A model generated the notes under the pieces. The model was not told the DNA's origin. It saw nothing but the letters and a program-made list of their open reading frames with translations, and made no database searches. From CAVZTA01 sp963778025 (GTDB lineage Bacteria; Chloroflexota; Limnocylindria; Limnocylindrales; CSP1-4), in NCBI GenBank assembly GCA_963778025.1, contig CAVZTA010000013.1, forward strand, positions 59,785 through 123,784: DNA of 64,000 nt, read 5' to 3'. Position numbers and translations under genes: made by a program. Below are positions 43,965 to 53,451 of the stretch, piece after piece; positions within the stretch are counted from its first letter, which is position 1, and every line of letters begins with the position of its first letter.

Positions 43965-44771
43965 ATGGGCGAGGCCGGCAGCTGGCGCACCCCGAGCCGC
44001 ATCGGGCTCGTGGTCCTCGGCGTGCTCACGGTGGTGTTCCTGGTGGGGCCGATGCTGGTCGTCATCCCGATGAGCTTCACGGAGGCGAAGATCCTGTCCT
44101 GGCCGCCGCGCGGGTTCTCGATGCAGTGGTATCAGCAGCTGCTCGACGAGCCGCGCTGGTCGCGGAGCTTCGTGAACTCCGTCCAGGTCGCGTTGCTGAC
44201 CGCGGTCCTGTCGACGATCCTCGGCACGCTCGGCGCGCTGGGCATCGTCCGCGGCCGGTTCCCGGGCAAGGGCATCGCCAACGCGCTCATCCTCAGCCCG
44301 CTCATCGTCCCGGTGATCATCATCGCGATCGGCTTCTTCGCGTTCTTCTCGATCACGAAGATGACGGGCACGATCCCGGGCATGGTCCTGGCGCATACCG
44401 CCCTCGCGGTGCCGTTCGTGATCATCAACGTGGGCGCGATCCTGCGGACCATGGATCGCAATCTGGAGCTGGCGGCCGCCAGCCTGGGCGCGGATCCGGT
44501 CCGCACGTTCTGGCGGATCACCTTCCCGATCATCCTGCCGGGCGTCGTCGCGGGCGCGCTGTTCGCGTTCATCACGTCGTGGGACGAGGTCGTGGTCTCG
44601 ATCTTCATGACGACCACCCGGTTCCGCACGCTGCCGGTCGTGATGTGGGAGCAGGTCCGCCAGGTGGTCGACCCCACCGTCGCGGCGGTGGCGACCGTCG
44701 TCCTCGGGGTCACGACCAGCGCGCTGGTGCTGATCTTCGTCACGCGTCGCCGCACGCCGGTGCGGGGATGA
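43965..44771 (+). CDS. potC: polyamine ABC transporter permease, PotC family
   Basis: 268 residues, six hydrophobic segments. SFTEAKILSWPPRGFSMQWY after the first helix is characteristic of PotC/PotI. The EAA loop reads AAASLGADPVRTFWRITFP and then PGVVAGALFAFITSWDEVVV. Pairs with PotB in the channel. Its stop overlaps the ATG of the ATPase gene (ATGA at 44768). Confidence 0.85.
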   Translation: MGEAGSWRTPSRIGLVVLGVLTVVFLVGPMLVVIPMSFTEAKILSWPPRGFSMQWYQQLLDEPRWSRSFVNSVQVALLTAVLSTILGTLGALGIVRGRFPGKGIANALILSPLIVPVIIIAIGFFAFFSITKMTGTIPGMVLAHTALAVPFVIINVGAILRTMDRNLELAAASLGADPVRTFWRITFPIILPGVVAGALFAFITSWDEVVVSIFMTTTRFRTLPVVMWEQVRQVVDPTVAAVATVVLGVTTSALVLIFVTRRRTPVRG

Positions 44772-45901
44772 CCGCGAGCCTCGCCGATCCGGCCGCGACC
44801 GACGCCGCGCGGCCGGCCCTCGCCATCCGCGGGCTTCGGCGGCGGTTCGGCGATGTGGCCGCGGTCGACGGCGTCGACCTCGACGTCGCGAAGGGCGAGT
44901 TCATCACGCTCCTCGGACCGTCGGGCTCGGGCAAGACGACCACGCTGCGGGTGGTCGCCGGGTTCCTGGCGGCCGACGAGGGCTCGATCGAGATCGACGG
45001 TCAGGAGATGCGCAACGTCCCGCCCTACAAGCGCGACGTCGGGATGGTGTTCCAGAACTACGCGCTGTTCCCGCACATGACCGCCGCCCAGAACGTCGCC
45101 TTCCCGCTCCAGATGCGCGGCGTCTCCCGCACCGAGCAGCGCGAGCGGATCGCCGAGGCGCTCGAGATGGTGAAGCTGCCGAAGCACGGGGAACGCTACC
45201 CGCGACAGCTCTCCGGGGGTCAGCAGCAACGCGTCGCGCTCGCCCGCGCGATCGTGTTCCGACCGCGGTTGCTGCTCATGGACGAGCCCCTGGGTGCGCT
45301 CGACAAGAAGCTCCGCGAGGCGCTCCAGCTCGAGATCATGCGCATCAGCCGGCAGCTCGGCTCGACCGTCATCTACGTCACGCACGACCAGGAGGAGGCC
45401 CTGGTCATGAGCGATCGGATCGCCATCTTCGACCAGGGACGGATCCAGCAGCTGGGCTCCGGCGAGGACCTCTATGAGCGCCCACGGTCGACGTTCGTGG
45501 CCGACTTCGTCGGTGAGTCGAACCTCCTGCGCGGCCGGCTGGAGCGCGCGGACGGCGCCGCCTGGCTCGTCCACGGGACGTGGCGCTGGCGCGTGGATCC
45601 GGCGCTTGCCGAGGCCCAGGGTGTCGCCGAGGACGGACCTGCCGCGTTGGTGGTCCGGCCGGAGCACCTGCACGTGGTCGCGCCGGACACCGATCCGCAG
45701 GGCCGGAACGGGGTCGAGGCGGCGGTGACCGAGGTGCTGTACCTCGGCGCGAGCCGGAAGATCGAGCTCGCGATGCCCGATGGGCAGGCGATGGTCGCCC
45801 GGGAGAGCGCGGGGGCCTCGGGCGACTGGCGCCCGGGCGACCGCGTCCGGCTCGAATGGTCGGTCGAGCGCGGCGTCGTGGTCCCGGATCCCAGCGGGTG
45901 A
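44768..45901 (+). CDS. potA: polyamine ABC transporter ATP-binding protein, PotA family
   Basis: 377 residues. Walker A GPSGSGKTTTLR, Q-loop VFQNYALFPHMT, signature LSGGQQQRVALARA, Walker B LLLMDEPLGALD and switch VTHDQEEALVMSD are all intact. A C-terminal TOBE regulatory domain follows (GESNLLRGRLERADG, VRPEHLHVV, VLYLGASRKIEL), as in PotA. Powers uptake by the PotB-PotC channel. The agmatinase gene starts 11 bases after its stop. Confidence 0.9.
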   Translation: MTASLADPAATDAARPALAIRGLRRRFGDVAAVDGVDLDVAKGEFITLLGPSGSGKTTTLRVVAGFLAADEGSIEIDGQEMRNVPPYKRDVGMVFQNYALFPHMTAAQNVAFPLQMRGVSRTEQRERIAEALEMVKLPKHGERYPRQLSGGQQQRVALARAIVFRPRLLLMDEPLGALDKKLREALQLEIMRISRQLGSTVIYVTHDQEEALVMSDRIAIFDQGRIQQLGSGEDLYERPRSTFVADFVGESNLLRGRLERADGAAWLVHGTWRWRVDPALAEAQGVAEDGPAALVVRPEHLHVVAPDTDPQGRNGVEAAVTEVLYLGASRKIELAMPDGQAMVARESAGASGDWRPGDRVRLEWSVERGVVVPDPSG

Positions 45902-45911
45902 CACGACGCTG

Positions 45912-46859
45912 ATGCCGCGCTACATCCCCGAGGACTCGCTCCTCAGCCCCCGCTTCACGGGTCCCGCGACGTTCGCGCGGCTGCCGTTCGTCCAGACCGT
46001 CGAGGACGTCGACGTCGCGATCGTCGGCGTGCCGTTCGACACGGGCGTCACGTTCCGCGTCGGCGGACGGTTCGGGCCGAACGCCGTGCGTGCCGCGAGT
46101 GTCCTCCTGCGGCCCTACGATCCGGTCCTCGAGGTCGCGCCGTTCGAGGTCCTGTCCTGCGTCGACTACGGCGATCTCGCGATCGTCCCGGGGTTCACCG
46201 AGCGCAGCTACGCGGCGATCGAGGCCGCCGTGACGCCGATCGTCGAGGCAGGCGTCATCCCGCTGCTCGTCGGCGGCGACCACGCGTGCACGCTGCCGCA
46301 CCTGCGGGCGACCCGCTCGCGAGGGCCGGTCGCCGTCATCGACTTCGACTCGCACACCGACGCCTGGGACAGCTACTTCGGGGAGAAGTACAACCACGGG
46401 ACGTGGATGCGGCGGGCGATCGAGGAGGGGCTGGTCGACGTCGGCCACTCCATCGAGGTGGGGCTGCGCGGGTCGGTGTACGAGGCGGGCGACTGGACGC
46501 GCCTGCGGACGGAGCTCGGCCTGGAGTACCTGACCACGGAGGACGTCTTCGCCTTGGGACCGGAGGCGGTCGCGGCGCGCATCCGCGAGCGCGTGGGCGA
46601 CCGGCCGGCGTTCATCTCGTTCGACATCGACGTCGTCGATCCGGCGTTCGCCCCGGGCACCGGGACGCCCGAGGCGGGTGGCCCGTCCGCCCACGACATG
46701 CTGACGGTGGTCCGCGGGCTCACGGGCATCGACTTCGTCGGCTTCGACGTCGTCGAGGTGATCCCGGCGTACGACCCAGCGGGCCAGACGGCGACCCTCG
46801 CCGCGCACCTGCTGTACTCGATGCTCGGCCTCGTCGCGCTCCGCCGCGCGGGCTCGTGA
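45912..46859 (+). CDS. agmatinase/arginase family ureohydrolase
   Basis: 315 residues. Binuclear manganese ligands of the ureohydrolase fold are present: GGDHACTLP (His), DFDSHTDAWD (Asp, His, Asp) and SFDIDVVDPAFAPGTGTPEAGG (two Asp). Near the start it has PFDTGVTFRVGGRFGPNAVR, typical of agmatinases. The enzyme removes urea from agmatine to give putrescine, or acts on a related guanidino compound. It is the fifth gene of the pot operon, which points to uptake and breakdown of agmatine or polyamines. The alternatives (guanidinobutyrase, formimidoylglutamase-like) cannot be excluded. Confidence 0.83.
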   Translation: MPRYIPEDSLLSPRFTGPATFARLPFVQTVEDVDVAIVGVPFDTGVTFRVGGRFGPNAVRAASVLLRPYDPVLEVAPFEVLSCVDYGDLAIVPGFTERSYAAIEAAVTPIVEAGVIPLLVGGDHACTLPHLRATRSRGPVAVIDFDSHTDAWDSYFGEKYNHGTWMRRAIEEGLVDVGHSIEVGLRGSVYEAGDWTRLRTELGLEYLTTEDVFALGPEAVAARIRERVGDRPAFISFDIDVVDPAFAPGTGTPEAGGPSAHDMLTVVRGLTGIDFVGFDVVEVIPAYDPAGQTATLAAHLLYSMLGLVALRRAGS

Positions 46860-46937
46860 TCCGCGGGCGGCTGTTCGCGCACTCGAACGGATCTCGGGAC
46901 CGAGCGAAGGCGACACGGAGTGCGTGACGGCGTCGAG

Positions 46938-46943
46938 TACGCT
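46938..46943 (+). promoter_or_regulatory. -10 element for a nearly leaderless aminotransferase transcript
   Basis: TACGCT ends 8 bases before the ATG at 46952; no ribosome-binding site is seen. Confidence 0.45.
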
Positions 46944-46951
46944 TCGCCTCG

Positions 46952-48151
46952 ATGACCGCCCAGATCACCCGGGCTCCGCTCGCCGATCGCGCGCTCGCCC
47001 AGCGAGTGCGCTCCGTGCCGCCGTCGGGGATCCGCCGGTTCTTCGACATCCTGGCCACGATGGACGACGTCATCAGCCTGGGCGTCGGCGAGCCCGACTT
47101 CGATACCCCGCGGCAGATCGTCGAGGCCGGCGTCGAGGCGCTCCGCGAGGGGCGCACCCACTACACCAGCAACTACGGCACGTTCGAGCTTCGCCAGGCG
47201 CTCGCCGCCCACCTCGAGCGGCTGTACGGCGTCGACTACGACCCCAAGCGGGAGCTGCTCATCACCGTCGGCGCCAGCGAGGCCGTCGATCTGGCCCTCA
47301 GAGCGACCTGCGATCCGGGCGACGAGGTCATCCTCCACGAGCCCAGCTACGTGGCCTACGAGCCCGCGATCGTCTTCGCCGGCGGGGTCGTTCGTCACGT
47401 CGCCACGCGCTTCGAGGACGACTTCGCGCTCGACCCGTCGGCCGTCGAGGCCGCCATCACGCCGAACACGAAGGCGCTGTTCCTCGGCTACCCGTGCAAC
47501 CCCACCGGGGCCGTCCTGAGCGACGCCATCCAGGATCAGCTGGCCGACATCGCCCGCCGCCACGACCTCCTGGTCTACAGCGACGAGATCTACGACCGGC
47601 TCGCCTACGGCGACTACCGCCACCGGGCATTCAGCGCGCTGCCCGGGATGCGCGATCGGACGATCCTCATGGGCGGCTTCTCGAAGGCCTACGCGATGAC
47701 CGGCTGGCGCGTCGGCTGGCTCGCTGCGCCGGCGGACATCCTCGAGGGCATCGTGAAGGTGCACCAGTACGGGATCATGTCGGCGGGGACGGTCGCCCAG
47801 GACGCGGCCCTCGTCGCGCTGACCGACGGCGAGGCCGATGTCGAGCGCATGCGCACCGAGTACGACCGCCGACGCCGGCTGGTCGTCGACGGCCTCAACG
47901 ACCTGGGCCTCGAGACGTTCGAGCCGCGCGGCGCGTTCTATGCCTTCCCGCGCATCACGAGCACCGGCCTGACCGACGACGAGTTCACCGAACGCCTGCT
48001 TCGCGAGGAGCGTGTCGCCGTCGTCCCGGGCAGCGCCTTCGGGCCGTCGGGCGCGGGTCACGTCCGCGCGTGCTACGCGACGCGCTACGAGGACCTCGAG
48101 GAGGCGCTCCGGCGCATCGGCCGATTCGTGGAGCGCGTGCGACCGGCCTGA
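46952..48151 (+). CDS. PLP-dependent aminotransferase, class I/II (aspartate/aromatic aminotransferase-like)
   Basis: 399 residues. Family marks: ISLGVGEPDFDTPRQIVEAG, HYTSNYGTFELRQALA, VGASEAVDLALRA, GYPCNPTGAVLSD, YSDEIYDRLAYG and PLP Lys245 in GFSKAYAMTGWRVGW, with the C-terminal substrate-carboxylate Arg in HVRACYATRYEDLEEAL. It transfers an amino group between an amino acid and a 2-oxo acid. It resembles aspartate/LL-diaminopimelate-type or PatA-type aminotransferases, and the substrate is uncertain. Followed after 5 bases by the cyclase-ATPase gene. Confidence 0.88.
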   Translation: MTAQITRAPLADRALAQRVRSVPPSGIRRFFDILATMDDVISLGVGEPDFDTPRQIVEAGVEALREGRTHYTSNYGTFELRQALAAHLERLYGVDYDPKRELLITVGASEAVDLALRATCDPGDEVILHEPSYVAYEPAIVFAGGVVRHVATRFEDDFALDPSAVEAAITPNTKALFLGYPCNPTGAVLSDAIQDQLADIARRHDLLVYSDEIYDRLAYGDYRHRAFSALPGMRDRTILMGGFSKAYAMTGWRVGWLAAPADILEGIVKVHQYGIMSAGTVAQDAALVALTDGEADVERMRTEYDRRRRLVVDGLNDLGLETFEPRGAFYAFPRITSTGLTDDEFTERLLREERVAVVPGSAFGPSGAGHVRACYATRYEDLEEALRRIGRFVERVRPA

Positions 48152-48156
48152 CGGTG

Positions 48157-51004
48157 ATGGTCGATCCGCCGCTCCCCGTTGCGCCCGTCGCGCCGGCCGT
48201 CGCGTTCCCGGCCGTCGCACCCGCCCTCTCGACGTTCCTGCTGACCGACATCGAGGGCAGCACGCGGCTGTGGGAGGAGCAGCCCGAGGCGATGGGTCCC
48301 GCGCTCGCGATCCACGACCGGCTCCTCCGGGACGCGATCGCGCACGCGCACGGGACCGTGGTCAAGACGATGGGCGATGGGATGCTCGCGGTCTTCGACG
48401 AGGCCGCGGATGCCGTCGACGCCGCGCTGACCGCCCAGCGCGCGCTGCGCGACGAGCGGTGGGGCGCGACCGGACCGCTCCGGGTCCGGATGGCGATCCA
48501 CTCGGGGATCGCGGAGTCGCGCGAGGGCGACTTCTTCGGCCAGGCGCTCAATCGCGACGCCCGCATCCTCGCCATCGGGCACGGCGGTCAGGTGCTCCTG
48601 TCGGCCGTCGCGGCGGGCCTGGCGCGCCGCAGCGTCCCGCCCGAGGTGCTGCTGCTCGACCTGGGTTCGCATCGCCTGCGCGATCTCGATCGACCCGAGC
48701 AGATCTTCCAGCTCGCGGCGTCCGGCCTTCCGACGACGTTCCCGCCGCTCCGATCGGTCAGCGCACGACGCTCGAACCTGCCGGTGCCGCTCACGTCCTT
48801 CGTCGGCCGGGAGCAGGAGGCCGCGGCGGTGGAGGCGTCGCTCGAGCAGTCGCGGCTCATCACGCTCATCGGGACCGGGGGGACGGGCAAGACCCGGTTG
48901 ATGCTCGAGGTCGCTGGACGTGTCGCGTCGCGGTTCGCCGACGGCGTCTGGCTCGCGGAGCTCGCGCCACTCGCCGACCCGGGCGAGATCGGACCGGAGA
49001 TCGCGCGGGCCCTGGGCGTCTCCGAGGTGCCCGGCCGGCCGGCCCTCGAGCTCGTCGTCGACTTCCTCGCCACGAAGGACCTGCTCCTCGTCCTCGACAA
49101 CGCCGAGCATCTCATCGACGCCGTCGCGCGGGTCGCGGAGCGGTTGCTCGCGGCGGCCCCCGGGCTGCGGATCCTGACCACGAGTCGCGAGGCGCTCGCG
49201 GTCCCCGGCGAGGCGGTGATCCAGGTCCCATCGCTGACCTGCCCAGCCGGTCCCGCGACGCCGGGCGAACACATCACGGACCTCGCCGCCGCCGCCGCCA
49301 CGGAGGCGGTCAAGCTCTTCGTCGAGCGGGCGACCGCGGTGCAACCGACGTTCGCGCTGACCGGCGCCAACGTCACGCCCATCGGGGAGATCTGTCGCCG
49401 GCTCGATGGCATCCCGCTGGCCATCGAGCTCGCCGCGGGACGCGTGTCGGCGATGTCGCCCGAGGAGATCGCGGTCGGTCTTGGCGACCGGTTCCGGCTC
49501 CTGACCGGCGGCCGGCGAACGGCCGTCCCGCGCCAGCAGACGCTCCACGCGCTGATCGACTGGAGCTGGGACCTCCTCGGCGAGCCCGATCGCCGGTTGC
49601 TGCGCCGGCTGGCCGTGTTCGCGGGTGGCTGGACGGCGCCCGCCGCGGCCCAGGTCACCAGCGACGGTGACCCTGTCCTCATGGACACCATCGACGGCCT
49701 GACGCGCCTCGTCGACCGGTCGCTCGTCATCGCCGACCGGGGGGCCGTGACGCGCTACCGGATGCTCGAGACGATCCGCCAGTACGCCCGGGAACGGCTC
49801 ATCGCGAGCGGCGAGGCCTCGGCGACCGCCGATCGACACCTTGCCCACTTCGCGGCCCTGGCGGCCTCGGCCTCACCCGGAGCTGCGAGGGCCGGCGATG
49901 GTCGACTGGCTCGATCGGCTCGATGTCGAGATCGAGAACCTCGGGACCGCGCTCGAGTGGAGCCTCGAGGGTGACCCGGACACGACCATCGCGCTGACCA
50001 CCCACCTGCTCGACTACTGGGTCGCCCGGGCGCCGTCGCCCGACAACCAGGCGCGCGTCGTCGCCGCGGTCGAGGCCGCGCGGCGGGTGGCCGCCGACCG
50101 GGACGGGGCGACGCTCGGCCAGCGCATCGCCGCGGTGCGGCTGATGGGCAAGGCGGCGCTCCGTTGGTCGCTCTCCGGTGGCGGCATGACCGCGATCACG
50201 TGGGGCGAGGAGGCGATCACGCTCGCGCCCGAGCTCGACTCGCCGACGGCGACGATCGACGCGGTCCTCGGCCACACGACCGCGGCGATCTTCACGCAGA
50301 CGCCGGTGGACGTGTACGCCGCGCTCTCGGAGGTCGTTCGACTGTGCACGCAGATCGACGACCAGTTCTCGATGGCGTTCGCGGGCGTGGGCGTCGCGAT
50401 CGGCGTCGGTGCGGTCGACCAGGAGCACGCGGAACCCATCCTGGCCATCGGCGTCGCCGCGGCGCATCGCAGCGGCAACCCGCACGCGATCGCCCTGACA
50501 TCGCTGGGGCAGGGCACGCTGCTCGCGCGGACCGGCCGCATCGATGGAGCCCTTGTCAGCCTCGCCGAGGCGGTCGCGCGGTTCACCGAGATGGGTGACG
50601 AGCGCCTGGCGAACGCGGCGCGCAGCGAGATCGCGCATGCCCTTCGCCGCGCCGGCCGGACGGATGAGGCACTGGCGGCCTATCGCGACACGATCCGCCG
50701 ATGGGTCCGGACCGGCGCCCGCGGCGCCGTGGCACATCAGCTCGAGAGCATCGCCTTCATGGACATCGACAGCGGCGATCTCGTCCGCGCCGCACGTCTG
50801 CTGGGCGCCGCGGGATCGCTGCGCGACGCGAGCCGCAACCCGATGACCAGCAACGAGGTCCCCGAGCACGCGGCGAACCTCGAGCGGCTGCGGGAGCGGC
50901 TCGGCTCGGAGGTCGTCGACGCCGAGCTCGCGGCGGGACGACGACTGTCCATGGCCGAGGCCGTGGCCCTTGCGGTCGCGGCCGACGCTGCGACCGCCAC
51001 GTAG
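48157..51004 (+). CDS. adenylate cyclase domain fused to a STAND/AfsR-like ATPase and helical repeats (one-base frameshift)
   Basis: About 948 residues. An N-terminal class III cyclase domain covers about 20-180: FLLTDIEGSTRLWEEQ (metal Asp), VVKTMGDGMLAVFDEA (metal Asp) and QALNRDARILAI. A signal-transduction NTPase follows, with Walker A GTGGTGKTRLM (Lys245), DLLLVLDNAEHL (Walker B), and the LTTSREAL and GIPLAIELAAGRV motifs usual in AfsR/MalT-like proteins. The C-terminal third is TPR-like helices. The frame breaks in the CCC run at 49876-49878. One base fewer joins ALAASAS to PELRGPAMVDWLDRLDVEIE. GTG 48154 is an alternative start one codon upstream. Probably a cytoplasmic signalling hub; ligand and regulon unknown. 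Confidence 0.8.
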
Positions 51005-51216
51005 CGGATCAGCACCGGACTGCCTCGCCGCTGCAGCGGCCGGCTGCGAGCGCGCCGACATGATCCCGAACCGACCCCCGAACGCAGCACGTCTGGGTCT
51101 GGAGCCACAACCCGTCGGGCATGTTCGTCGACTGGAACCCGAAGCTGACCTGCCCGTGACCGGCGCGAGCGGTGCGGTCCGGCCACGACGCCCGGGCCGC
51201 ACCCGACCGCGGTGCG

Positions 51217-51222
51217 TACACT
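51217..51222 (+). promoter_or_regulatory. -10 element for a leaderless transcript leading into gatB
   Basis: TACACT ends 7 bases before the ATG at 51230, with no ribosome-binding site between. Confidence 0.5.
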
Positions 51223-51229
51223 CGCGCCC

Positions 51230-51484
51230 ATGGTCGACGCCGTGCTCCTCGTCTGCGGCCTCGCGGCGGCGGTCCTCGGGACGTGGCGCGGCTACGTCGT
51301 CGCCCGCGAGGCCGTCGGTCCGTTCGTCCACGAGGGCGATCCGACGCGCACGTTGATCGAGGCCGGCCGCCCCATCCACGCGCGGCCACGGGTCCGGCTG
51401 TTCGTGCGCCGCGTGCTCGTCGCGTGTGCCTGGCTGGCGCTCGCGATGTACGGGCTCTACCTGTGCGCGGCGGCGGGCTCGTGA
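51230..51484 (+). CDS. small membrane protein upstream of gatB
   Basis: 84 residues with two hydrophobic helices, about residues 2-20 and 58-82, separated by a charged loop (REAVGPFVHEGDPTRTLIEA). Its stop overlaps the gatB GTG (GTGA at 51481), so the two are translationally coupled. No family is recognised. The loop with three basic-proline stretches (RPIHARPRVRLFVRR) is probably cytoplasmic. Confidence 0.65.
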   Translation: MVDAVLLVCGLAAAVLGTWRGYVVAREAVGPFVHEGDPTRTLIEAGRPIHARPRVRLFVRRVLVACAWLALAMYGLYLCAAAGS

Positions 51485-52995
51485 CCGCCCCGGCGAAGCC
51501 GGCCGCGAAGCCGGCCGACCGGCTGTCCGACATCCTCGAGCGCTGGGAGCCGGTCATCGGGATCGAGGTCCACTGCCAGCTGCGAACGGCCTCGAAGATG
51601 TTCTGCGCCTGCTCGACGGCCTACGACGGCGCCGCGCCGAACACCCACACCTGCCCGGTCTGCCTCGGCCTGCCCGGGACCCTGCCGACCATCAATCGGG
51701 CGGCGGTCGAGCACGTCCTCGCCACGGGCGTGGCGATCGGCGGGACCGTTCCCGCGCGCACCCAATGGGAACGCAAGAACTACTTCTACCCGGACCTCCC
51801 GAAGGGCTACCAGATCAGCCAGTACGCGATCCCGCTGGCGGCCGATGGGTCGCTGACGGTCGACACGTCGGACGGTCCGTTCGAGGTCCGCATCCGTCGG
51901 GCGCATCTCGAGGAGGACACGGCGAAGCTCATCCACGCCGAGACCGGCGGCCGGCGCGTGAGCCTGGTCGACTTCAACCGGTCGGGTGCGCCGCTCATGG
52001 AGATCGTGACCGAGCCGGTGGTCCGCACGGCCGAACAGGCGCGCCGCTACGCCGAGGAGCTGCAGCTGCTGCTGCGCGCGATCGGCGCCAGCGATGCCGA
52101 CATGGAGCGCGGTCAGATGCGGGTCGAGGCCAACGTCTCCCTGCGGCCGCGGGGCGAGGACGAGTTCGGGACGCGGGTCGAGGTCAAGAACATGAACTCG
52201 TTCCGGTCGGTGGAGCGGGCGATCGCGTTCGAGATCGAGCGGCAGGCGACGGCGCTGGAGGCGGGCGAGCCGCTCGTCCAGGAGACCCGTGGCTGGGACG
52301 ACGGGCGGCAGGCGACGTACCGGATGCGGCTCAAGGAGACGAGCGAGGACTACCGCTACTTCCCCGAGCCGGACCTGCCGCCGTTGACGGTCTCCGCCGA
52401 CTGGCTCGCGTCCGTCCAAGCCGCGCTGCCGGAGCTGCCGGCGGCACGCCGTGCGCGGTATGCCGGACTCGGGCTGTCCGGCTACGACGCGGCGGTGCTC
52501 GTCGCCGATCCTGCGATGACCGTCGCGTTCGAGGCGATCCGCGCGGCCGGACCCGAGCTTCCGGCCAAGGACGTCGCGAACCTCGTCACCGGCGACTACG
52601 GACGTGCCGCCAAGGTCTCGGCGGTGCGCGGACCCGATGGGCTGGTCGATCGCGCGACTGCCGGGGAGCTCGCGGACCTGTTGGCGCGGATCGCCGCCGG
52701 GTCGCTGTCGCGGCCGAATGCCAAGGAGGTGCTCGCCGAGCATCTCGAGACCGGCGCGTCGGTGGCGACGATCGTCGACCGTCGTGGCCTGCGCCAGATC
52801 AGCGACACGTCGGCCCTGGACGCGCTCATCGACGAGGTGCTGGCGGCCAACCCATCGGCGGTCGCGGACGTGGCGGCGGGCAGACCGCAGGCGATCGGCT
52901 TCCTCGTCGGCCAGGTGATGAAGGCGTCGAAGGGCCAGGCGAACGCCGCGCTCGTCCAGGCGGCGATCCGGTCCCGCGTCGCTGGGGCCGGCTGA
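51481..52995 (+). CDS. gatB: aspartyl/glutamyl-tRNA amidotransferase subunit B
   Basis: 504 residues from GTG 51481. GatB signatures: WEPVIGIEVHCQLRTASKMF, CPVCLGLPGTLPTIN, ERKNYFYPDLPKGYQISQY, AHLEEDTAKLIH, DFNRSGAPLMEIVTEP, RVEVKNMNSFRSVERAI, and the tail domain LVGQVMKASKGQANA. Zinc-binding Cys pairs CACST and CPVC are present. It activates the misacylated tRNA with ATP and transfers ammonia from GatA. It is separated from gatC-gatA and instead sits between two small membrane-protein genes. Confidence 0.95.
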   Translation: MTAPAKPAAKPADRLSDILERWEPVIGIEVHCQLRTASKMFCACSTAYDGAAPNTHTCPVCLGLPGTLPTINRAAVEHVLATGVAIGGTVPARTQWERKNYFYPDLPKGYQISQYAIPLAADGSLTVDTSDGPFEVRIRRAHLEEDTAKLIHAETGGRRVSLVDFNRSGAPLMEIVTEPVVRTAEQARRYAEELQLLLRAIGASDADMERGQMRVEANVSLRPRGEDEFGTRVEVKNMNSFRSVERAIAFEIERQATALEAGEPLVQETRGWDDGRQATYRMRLKETSEDYRYFPEPDLPPLTVSADWLASVQAALPELPAARRARYAGLGLSGYDAAVLVADPAMTVAFEAIRAAGPELPAKDVANLVTGDYGRAAKVSAVRGPDGLVDRATAGELADLLARIAAGSLSRPNAKEVLAEHLETGASVATIVDRRGLRQISDTSALDALIDEVLAANPSAVADVAAGRPQAIGFLVGQVMKASKGQANAALVQAAIRSRVAGAG

Positions 52996-52998
52996 CGG

Positions 52999-53280
52999 AT
53001 GGGCATCGTCAACCTCGTGCTCCTGGTCGCGGGCGTCGCGCTGATCGTGCTCGGGGCGGTGCGGGCGCGCGGCCCGTGGCGGCGGTACCAGGCGCTGCGT
53101 CAGCAGCAGGCCAACGTCGCGCGCTACGAATCGTGGCGCGGCGGCATCCGGAGCAGCCCCGACGAGCGCACGGGCGCCGATGTGATGATCGCCGAGCTCC
53201 GCCGCCAGGCACAGATCGGCGGGGCGATCGTCGCCGTCGGCTTCGTCCTCGTCGCCGTGGCGTTCGTGCTGAAGGGCTGA
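52999..53280 (+). CDS. small two-helix membrane protein downstream of gatB
   Basis: 93 residues: helix 1 (VNLVLLVAGVALIVLGAV), a charged middle (QALRQQQANVARYESWRGG, SSPDERTGADVM), helix 2 (GGAIVAVGFVLVAVAFVL) and a Lys-Gly end. It starts 4 bases after the gatB stop. Hairpin-like topology with the loop most likely in the cytoplasm. Family not recognised, and co-transcription with gatB is likely. Confidence 0.65.
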   Translation: MGIVNLVLLVAGVALIVLGAVRARGPWRRYQALRQQQANVARYESWRGGIRSSPDERTGADVMIAELRRQAQIGGAIVAVGFVLVAVAFVLKG

Positions 53281-53451
53281 CCTCGCTGCCGGATCGTTGC
53301 GTGATCGGCGGTCGGCAGCGGGGCCATCCATCCCCGCGCTGACCGCGCTCGTCACGCGAGCCAGGCGGCGTCGTCGGCACGCCTGACCAGCGTGCTCGGC
53401 TGGGACGTGAGCGATCCGGCTGCTCTCGGGCCCGACCTCGGGCGGCGACGG

